A stretch of 28,639 nucleotides of DNA from an uncultured Eubacterium sp. Its GTDB lineage: Bacteria > Bacillota > Clostridia > Lachnospirales > Lachnospiraceae. Below the pieces are notes generated by a model. That model made no database searches. It saw only the letters and a list, made by a program, of their open reading frames with translations, and was not told where the DNA came from. This document shows positions 24,806 to 28,639 of this stretch, piece by piece (positions within the stretch are counted from its first letter, which is position 1; each line of letters begins with the position of its first letter). Where the stretch lies: positions 1 through 28,639 of the forward strand of contig URGC01000017.1 in assembly GCA_900547255.1 (NCBI GenBank), written 5' to 3'. Both the position numbers and the translations under genes were made by a program.

Positions 24806-25996
24806 ATGTATGTATCTGAGGAAATGTATGAATTAGGCAGTAAAAGATCTGCTATAAGAGAACTTTTTGAATATGGCAAGAAGAGAGCCGCTGTTGTAGG
24901 CGCAGAGAACGTGTATGATTTCAGCCTTGGTAATCCAACAGTGCCAGCTCCTGACTGCGTTAATGAGACAATAAGAGAGCTTACACATAATCTTGATTCA
25001 ATCTCACTTCACGGATATACATCTGCACAGGGTGATATTGAGACAAGACAGGCTATAGCAGATTATCTTAACAAGACATATCAGACAAAATTTAATGCAG
25101 ATAATTTCTATATGACATGTGGTGCGGCTGCATCACTCACAATTACTCTGAAAGCACTGACTGCAAGCAGTGATGACGAGATTATTGCGATTGCACCATT
25201 TTTCCCAGAATACAGGGTATTTACATGTGCGGCTGGAGCTAAATTCGTAGTGGTATCAGCAGATACTGACGAATTCCAGATTAAATTTGACGAGCTTGAA
25301 GCCAAGATTAATGCACATACAAAGGCTGTTATAATTAATTCACCTAACAATCCATCAGGTGCCGTATATTCAGAAGATACTATCAAAAAGCTCGCAGAGC
25401 TTCTTACTAAGAAAGGAAAAGAATATGGAACTAAGATATTTATAATAAGCGATGAGCCATACAGAGAAATCGTTTATGATGGAGTTGAAGTTCCATATGT
25501 AACTAAATATTACAACAATACAGTTGTATGTTATTCATACAGCAAGTCATTATCACTTCCAGGCGAGAGAATCGGATTCATTCTTGTACCAGATGAAGCT
25601 GATGACAGCAAGGTATTATATGCAGCCTGCGCCGGTGCAGGACGTGCACTTGGTTATGTGTGTGCTCCAAGCATGTTCCAGAAGGTTATCGCTAAATGCG
25701 TTGGCAACACAGGTGATATTAACCTTTACAAGAAGAACAGAGACCTTCTCTATGATGAGTTAACTAAGATGGGATATCACTGCCATAAGCCAGCAGGAGC
25801 ATTTTACATGTTCGTTGAGGCTCTTGAGAAGGATTCGGTTAATTTCTGCGAGAAAGCTAAGGAAGAAGACCTTCTTTTAGTTGCGGCAGATGGATTTGAG
25901 TGCCCAGGCTGGGTAAGAATATCTTACTGCGTTGACGAGGACATGATAAAGAGGTCATTCAAAGCATTTAAGGCACTTAAAGACAAGTATAACTAG
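24806..25996 (+). CDS. PLP-dependent aminotransferase (class I/II, aspartate-type)
   Basis: A 396-residue fold-type I aminotransferase. Residues of the active site can be found: N181 in NSPNNPSGAVY, D216 and Y219 in IISDEPYREI, the PLP lysine K247 in YSYSKSLSLPGERIGF, and R255 just after it. The cofactor phosphate site resembles MTCGAAASLT near 103-112. Length is typical. The gene starts at ATG 24806 with an AAGGAGG ribosome site; an upstream ATG at 24776 has none. It follows the amidohydrolase gene and precedes a LysR-type regulator by 40 bases, so the three are probably one operon. The amino-acid specificity cannot be told. Confidence 0.9.
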   Translation: MYVSEEMYELGSKRSAIRELFEYGKKRAAVVGAENVYDFSLGNPTVPAPDCVNETIRELTHNLDSISLHGYTSAQGDIETRQAIADYLNKTYQTKFNADNFYMTCGAAASLTITLKALTASSDDEIIAIAPFFPEYRVFTCAAGAKFVVVSADTDEFQIKFDELEAKINAHTKAVIINSPNNPSGAVYSEDTIKKLAELLTKKGKEYGTKIFIISDEPYREIVYDGVEVPYVTKYYNNTVVCYSYSKSLSLPGERIGFILVPDEADDSKVLYAACAGAGRALGYVCAPSMFQKVIAKCVGNTGDINLYKKNRDLLYDELTKMGYHCHKPAGAFYMFVEALEKDSVNFCEKAKEEDLLLVAADGFECPGWVRISYCVDEDMIKRSFKAFKALKDKYN

Positions 25997-26036
25997 AATA
26001 AATGTTACATAGGCATGATATGCATGGAGGAATAAA

Positions 26037-26936
26037 GTGACACTTCAGCAATTACAATACGTTGTTACAGTTGCAGAGACCGGGACGATAACAGAGGCGG
26101 CTGAGAAATTATTTATTACACAGCCAAGTCTTACCAATGCGATAAGAGAACTTGAAAAAGAGATGAATATCAACATATTCCTGCGCTCTAATAAGGGCGT
26201 TGTGGTATCTAAGGAAGGCGAGGTTTTCTTAGGATATGCGCGTCAGGTTCTTGAACAGGCGGCTCTTCTTAAAATGAAATATGCGGAAGGCAGGGAGTGG
26301 AGTAAGAATTTCTGCGTTTCTACCCAGCATTATTCATTTGCGGTCAATGCATTTGTTGACCTTATCAAGAATTATGGCGGTGAGGAGTACGATTATAACC
26401 TGAGAGAGACACAGACTTATGAAATTATCGAGGATGTTGCTCTTATGAAGTCTGAGATAGGGATTCTTTATATAAATGAGTCCAACAGCGTAATTCTTAA
26501 CAAGGCATTTAGAGAAAAAGAACTTGAATTTACTGAATTGTTCACAGCAAAACCGCATGTGTTCATGTCAAGGTATAACCCGCTTGCAGGAAAGAAAGGT
26601 GTATCCTGGGAGGATTTGAAGCCTTATCCATACCTTTCTTTCGAGCAGGGTGACCATAATTCATTCTATTATTCAGAAGAGATATTCAGTAATGTAGAAA
26701 GACCTAAGAATATCAGGGTTCGTGACAGAGCAACTTTATTTAATCTTGTTATAGGGCTTAATGGTTATACTGTGTGCAGCGGAGTTATTGACGAGGAGCT
26801 TAACGGCAAGGATATTGTCGCAGTTCCGCTTAAAGCTGAGGGTGATATGCATGTAGGGTATATTCGTCACAAAAAGGCTGTTGTAAGCCATCTGGCGCAG
26901 GCTTATATTGAAGAATTGAAGAAATACATAGTATAA
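26037..26936 (+). CDS. LysR-family transcriptional regulator
   Basis: A 299-residue LysR-type regulator. The N-terminal winged HTH includes LQQLQYVVTVAETGTITEAA, then LFITQPSLTNAIRELEKEMN and IFLRSNKGVVVSKEG. A linker helix follows (about 66-87), and then a two-lobe periplasmic-binding-like effector domain to the end. It starts at GTG 26037 with GGAGG 6 bases upstream. It lies in the same direction and 40 bases after the aminotransferase gene, whereas LysR genes are more often divergent from their targets. It may control the aminotransferase and amidohydrolase or itself. The effector is unknown. Confidence 0.9.
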   Translation: MTLQQLQYVVTVAETGTITEAAEKLFITQPSLTNAIRELEKEMNINIFLRSNKGVVVSKEGEVFLGYARQVLEQAALLKMKYAEGREWSKNFCVSTQHYSFAVNAFVDLIKNYGGEEYDYNLRETQTYEIIEDVALMKSEIGILYINESNSVILNKAFREKELEFTELFTAKPHVFMSRYNPLAGKKGVSWEDLKPYPYLSFEQGDHNSFYYSEEIFSNVERPKNIRVRDRATLFNLVIGLNGYTVCSGVIDEELNGKDIVAVPLKAEGDMHVGYIRHKKAVVSHLAQAYIEELKKYIV

Positions 26937-27114
26937 TTCAATTCTTTTCTGGCTTATACTCTGACAAGAATAATCCTATCAAAGTAAGCTCCCAGAGGGT
27001 TTAATTCTAAGTTCTGTCCGTTCACAATTAAGATTTTATATCATAGAGCGGGAGGCATCCTCTATTATTGAGAAAAAAATATCACATTAATCACTTGTTT
27101 TATTCATAGAAATA
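26937..27114 (+). other. Non-coding stretch with a GC-richer foldable block
   Basis: No gene. Bases 26985-27066 are richer in G/C than the surroundings and can form short stems: CCC-AGA-GGG (26991-26999), CTCCC (from 26990) with GGGAG (27050-27054), and ATAGAG with CTCTAT near 27043-27065. No T-run follows. It could be a terminator region, a leader or a small RNA; I cannot assign it. Confidence 0.3.
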
Positions 27115-27146
27115 TATTATTCTTACATAAGTTAGATATGACTAAC
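27095..27146 (+). promoter_or_regulatory. Possible promoter and operator of the DUF3793-flavodoxin operon
   Basis: TTGTTT (27095-27100) and TATTAT (27115-27120) form a weak promoter with a short 14-base spacer. Immediately downstream GTTAG (27131-27135) and CTAAC (27142-27146) form an inverted repeat with a 6-base centre, and GTCTAACC follows at 27155. GTTAG/CTAAC half sites resemble those of DtxR/IdeR-type iron repressors. Flavodoxin is classically induced when iron is short, so iron control is a reasonable inference. Confidence 0.4.
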
Positions 27147-27236
27147 AAAACTAAGTCTAACCGAACAAACTTCTATTCAATAATTGAGGTTTTATCAGGT
27201 AACAATGTAGAAGTCTTCTGTAATGTGAGGAATAAT

Positions 27237-27863
27237 ATGAGTGAAGATGTATGTGAAATTGTCAAATCAATGGATAAGGAATCGCTGGATACGCAGCTTG
27301 CACTGCAATGCGCACCATTTATAAGTGGACTCAGAATGTCTAATCTGTTGACAGTTAAGAAGGACCAGTATGCTGACCTTGTAAGAATTGCTAATAAGTC
27401 GGACTGGAATATTAAGGTTCTTGCTGTTAATAAGACTGGAAGGCAGTTGTGGCAGATTACAGTGACTGTGCTGGTGTATCATGAGAAGGCACTTATGGAG
27501 TATCTTAGCAGTCCAGAGGTCTGCGAACTTCTTATTAATATGGGATATGACTCTTATGCCGTTGGGAGCCATGACCTGAAAATGCTGATTGACACATTTG
27601 CACATAGATATTCCTCATGCAGAAAAGGCGAATGTAAATTTCCAGATGAAATGGGTGTGTTCTTAGGATATCCGATTGAGGATGTTGAAGGATACATTGA
27701 TAACGGAGGAAAGAACTGCCTGTATACAAGTTACTGGAAGGTATACTCCAATCCTGAAGAGAAGTTCAGATTGTTCAACAATTATGAGAAAGCCAAGGAA
27801 AATATAATAAGATACATCGCAATGGGATATAATATGCCAGAGGTAATCGCGTTATATGCATAA
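27237..27863 (+). CDS. DUF3793 family protein
   Basis: About 208 residues. It has the family's recognisable blocks: LQCAPFISGLRMSNLL near residue 22-37, then GECKFPDEMGVFLGYPIEDV around 140-160, GKNCLYTSYWKVYSNPEE, and the tyrosine-rich C-terminus. The conserved cysteines C24 and C142 stand out, which would suit metal or cofactor binding. The biochemical role is unknown. Members are often encoded beside flavodoxin or iron-related genes, as here. I start at ATG 27237, behind a GTGAGG ribosome site, which places the CAP motif at its usual distance; the upstream ATG at 27138 lies inside the operator-like repeat and lacks a ribosome site. Confidence 0.75.
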   Translation: MSEDVCEIVKSMDKESLDTQLALQCAPFISGLRMSNLLTVKKDQYADLVRIANKSDWNIKVLAVNKTGRQLWQITVTVLVYHEKALMEYLSSPEVCELLINMGYDSYAVGSHDLKMLIDTFAHRYSSCRKGECKFPDEMGVFLGYPIEDVEGYIDNGGKNCLYTSYWKVYSNPEEKFRLFNNYEKAKENIIRYIAMGYNMPEVIALYA

Positions 27864-27926
27864 AGCAAAAGGTCAAAAACCGTTTGCAGGCTTGAAAAAT
27901 TAAGAATAGTGGATGGAGGATTAACT

Positions 27927-28361
27927 ATGAGTAAGGTAAGTGTTGTTTACTGGTCACAGACAGGTAATACTATGGAGATGGCTAACGCAGTAGGCGAGGG
28001 AATTACAGCCGCTGGCGGTGAAGCTGAAGTAGCTGAGGTTGGCGGATTTGATGCATCATCTCTTGCTAATGAAGCAGCATTTGCATTAGGATGCCCTGCT
28101 ATGGGAGCTGAGGTTCTTGAGGAATCAGAGATGGAGCCATTCGTATCAGAAGTGGAGAAGATTGCATCTGGAAAGACTATTGCTTTATTCGGTTCATATG
28201 GATGGGGCGATGGACAGTGGATGCGTGACTGGGTTGACAGAATGACAGCAGCAGGCGCAACTGTTCTTACAGGCGAGGGCGTTATCTGCATGGAAGCACC
28301 AGACGACAGCGTTAAGGAGCAGTTAAAGGAGATAGGAAAGCAGCTTGCAGCTATAGGCTAA
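27927..28361 (+). CDS. Flavodoxin
   Basis: A 144-residue short-chain flavodoxin that carries one or two electrons through FMN and can replace ferredoxin when iron is scarce. The FMN phosphate loop is YWSQTGNTMEMA (residues 9-20, SQTGNT). Further FMN contacts are in FALGCPAMGAEVLEE near 53 and the ALFGSYGWGDGQWMRDWVDR segment near 85-104. Length and order fit the clostridial type. It starts at ATG 27927, with GGATGGAGG upstream; an ATG at 27909 would lie ahead of that site. It lies 63 bases after the DUF3793 gene with no terminator between them. Confidence 0.93.
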   Translation: MSKVSVVYWSQTGNTMEMANAVGEGITAAGGEAEVAEVGGFDASSLANEAAFALGCPAMGAEVLEESEMEPFVSEVEKIASGKTIALFGSYGWGDGQWMRDWVDRMTAAGATVLTGEGVICMEAPDDSVKEQLKEIGKQLAAIG

Positions 28362-28400
28362 TCCTTATATATTGGCTGAAATGAGTTAAATTCACATAAT

Positions 28401-28516
28401 AAATCCAAAATGTGTCAGAAGCCGGGGAATATATGGCTTTAAAATCGGGAAGTGGCTTAATCAAGAGATATCTTGTGCATAGACCCGAAAAAGCGACACA
28501 TTTTGGATTTTTTTGC
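28401..28516 (+). other. 110-nt foldable element ending in a T-run (terminator or structured RNA)
   Basis: AAATCCAAAATGTGTC (28401-28416) and GACACATTTTGGATTT (28495-28510) are a perfect 16-bp inverted repeat 78 bases apart. Between them are a hairpin AAGCC/GGCTT (28419-28439) and a second stem TCGGG/CCCGA (28445-28488) that encloses CAAGA-GATA-TCTTG (28462-28475). The whole could fold as a multi-branched structure, followed by TTTTTTT. It may simply terminate the flavodoxin operon, but it is much more elaborate than the other terminators here, so a non-coding RNA or a palindromic mobile repeat is also possible. Confidence 0.6.
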
Positions 28517-28572
28517 ACATTTTTTGAAATAAAGAAAAATGTGGGGTTTAGCGAAGTGTAAAACGAGGGAAT

Positions 28573-28601
28573 TTGGATTTTTTGGATAGTGGCTGTATAA
28601 T
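28573..28601 (+). promoter_or_regulatory. Promoter reading out of the window
   Basis: TTGGAT (28573-28578) and TATAAT (28596-28601) with a 17-base spacer. A GAGC/GCTC inverted pair follows at 28627-28639, where the window ends. Confidence 0.5.
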
Positions 28602-28639
28602 GGTGTAAATTCAATAAAATAAAAATGAGCACATAGCTC

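Noticed and set aside
26937..27114. 6S RNA, T-box or riboswitch
   Set aside because: The closing stem is only six A/T pairs and no class-specific conserved motif could be found.

Overview
The window is low-GC, AT-rich DNA from a Gram-positive anaerobe. Gene content and style point to the Lachnospiraceae (Clostridia): a DUF3793 protein next to flavodoxin, a PqqD-like protein, an M20C dipeptidase, FliB, and strong AAGGAGG-type ribosome sites. A Lachnospira (Eubacterium) eligens-type genome, a species known for a very large secondary replicon, would fit, but this is an inference and no name can be proved from the sequence alone.

Bases 1-5900 hold accessory and metabolic genes on the plus strand: a purine NCS2 permease, a 58-residue zinc-ribbon protein, an IS607-type element (broken recombinase, intact TnpB, probable omega-RNA right end), an uncharacterised protein whose 5' end seems to abut the element, and an iron-dependent alcohol dehydrogenase. 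Bases 5900-9720 (minus strand) hold a peptide-use block: an M20C dipeptidase (pepD), a PqqD-like protein and an OPT-family oligopeptide transporter. Bases 9880-16369 (minus strand) form one tightly packed run read from right to left: a degenerate tyrosine recombinase, hflX, an ABC-F ATPase, a YbaK deacylase, fliB and trpD.

Bases 16400-23800 are the replication and segregation core of a replicon. A putative winged-helix initiator (461 aa) and a second DNA-binding protein (about 404 aa, cysteine-rich, winged HTH) flank a 780-base non-coding tract with iterons of consensus TGTAGACATTTTTGGAGTAA. After a further non-coding stretch come ParA and ParB on the minus strand. Behind parA lies an almost 1-kb, extremely AT-rich gene-free tract with six copies of the palindrome TGAACT(C/G)AGTTCA and one 18-bp perfect palindrome, ACGTTCCACGTGGAACGT, that resembles a chromosomal parS. 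This is the most interesting part: an origin plus a two-motif candidate centromere embedded among housekeeping-type genes, as expected for a megaplasmid or chromid.

Bases 23800-28639 (plus strand) carry a nitrilase-family amidohydrolase, a PLP aminotransferase with a LysR regulator, a DUF3793-flavodoxin pair behind a possible metal-repressor operator, and a 110-nt strongly foldable element that ends in a T-run.
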